Positions 63,891 through 64,000 of a DNA stretch of 64,000 nucleotides are shown piece after piece; the first letter of the stretch is position 1; every line of letters starts with the position of its first letter. Below the pieces are notes generated by a model, which made no database searches, was not told the DNA's origin, and was given only the letters and a program-made list of their open reading frames with translations. The stretch comes from Muribaculum intestinale. GTDB lineage: Bacteria > Bacteroidota > Bacteroidia > Bacteroidales > Muribaculaceae. The stretch lies in the NCBI RefSeq assembly GCF_002201515.1, contig NZ_CP021421.1, positions 1,302,001 through 1,366,000 of the forward strand, in the 5' to 3' direction. A program made the position numbers and the translations under genes.

Positions 63891-64000
63891 ATGGTAAATA
63901 TATCACAGCACACTTTTCGACTGTACAAGCGCGAGAAGCTCTGCTCGGACACAGCCATCGACCTGCTCTTTTCCCGTCAAGGAGGAGGGCAGGCCGCGCT
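63891..64000 (+). CDS. rnpA: Ribonuclease P protein component, N-terminal part (runs off the window)
   Basis: The ATG at 63891 opens MVNISQHTFRLYKREKLCSD followed by TAIDLLFS, which resembles the N terminus of Bacteroidetes RnpA (FxLxKREKLxS...LF). Only 36 codons are present. The conserved RNR core lies beyond the window, so the call relies on this motif and the gene order after hemD. Confidence 0.75.
   Translation, partial: MVNISQHTFRLYKREKLCSDTAIDLLFSRQGGGQAA

Noticed and set aside
1..64000. CRISPR arrays, prophage or defence island
   Set aside because: No spaced direct repeats, cas genes, phage structural genes, restriction or toxin-antitoxin genes were seen; the small protein at 29444 alone is not evidence for a prophage.

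Overview
The window is a gene-dense stretch of a Bacteroidales chromosome. The evidence is a SusC/SusD glycan-uptake locus, repeated Bacteroidetes-type promoter motifs (TTTG, about 20 nt, TAnnTTTG), a BspA-like leucine-rich-repeat protein, a DUF4271-hemD-rnpA cluster, and an arginine operon containing the acyl-glutamate synthase type found in Bacteroides. The moderately GC-rich coding style suggests a Muribaculaceae-like gut commensal, but the family is an inference.

Layout. 1-4.3 kb: partial purN (minus), a PepSY-like lipoprotein, glmS and a His-rich CobW/COG0523 GTPase. 4.3-10.3 kb: an arginine/proline operon, argR-acyltransferase-argG-argC-argD-proC-ssb, with an ARG-box-like palindrome upstream and a hairpin terminator behind. 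10.3-13 kb: a minus-strand cassette of ECF sigma factor, membrane protein, small secreted protein and outer-membrane barrel. 13.1-15.1 kb: a membrane-anchored pseudokinase and a GNAT-like protein. 15.2-17.7 kb: a secreted GH13 amylase whose last 72 codons are cut off by an in-frame TAA. 17.9-19.2 kb: a complete ISAs1-family insertion sequence with perfect inverted repeats and a 9-bp target duplication. 19.5-29.3 kb: a polysaccharide utilisation locus resembling the high-mannose N-glycan locus of B. thetaiotaomicron: SusC, SusD, catalytically dead GH18-like binder, DUF1735+LamG lipoprotein, active GH18 endoglycosidase, and an Ig-like lipoprotein.

29.4-39.1 kb is mostly minus strand: a small protein, the BspA-like protein, then an envelope/glycan operon DUF4254-GT9-ruvB-flippase-DUF389-GT4. 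39.2-40.8 kb: a cobalamin riboswitch ahead of a B12-independent, MetE-like methyltransferase. 40.9-44.5 kb: divergent GH97 (minus) and GH13 (plus) lipoproteins with back-to-back promoters, probably a starch/alpha-glucan pair. 44.6-64 kb: housekeeping genes: tdk, YhcH, DUF3108, a MATE pump, DUF418, a TPR protein, ribF-dtd-MazG-like, dapB-lepB-wbqC, an MscS channel, uxuA-uxuB-like, tRNA-Pro, a GT4, ribE, LOG, DUF4271, hemD and partial rnpA.

Points most worth checking: the amylase stop codon; a 17-nt palindrome present on both sides of the insertion sequence, in the putative SusC leader; the pseudokinase; the ARG box; several promoters placed so close to the ATG that the transcripts should be leaderless; and an inverted repeat around the tRNA-Pro promoter. 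I found no CRISPR array, prophage or defence island.
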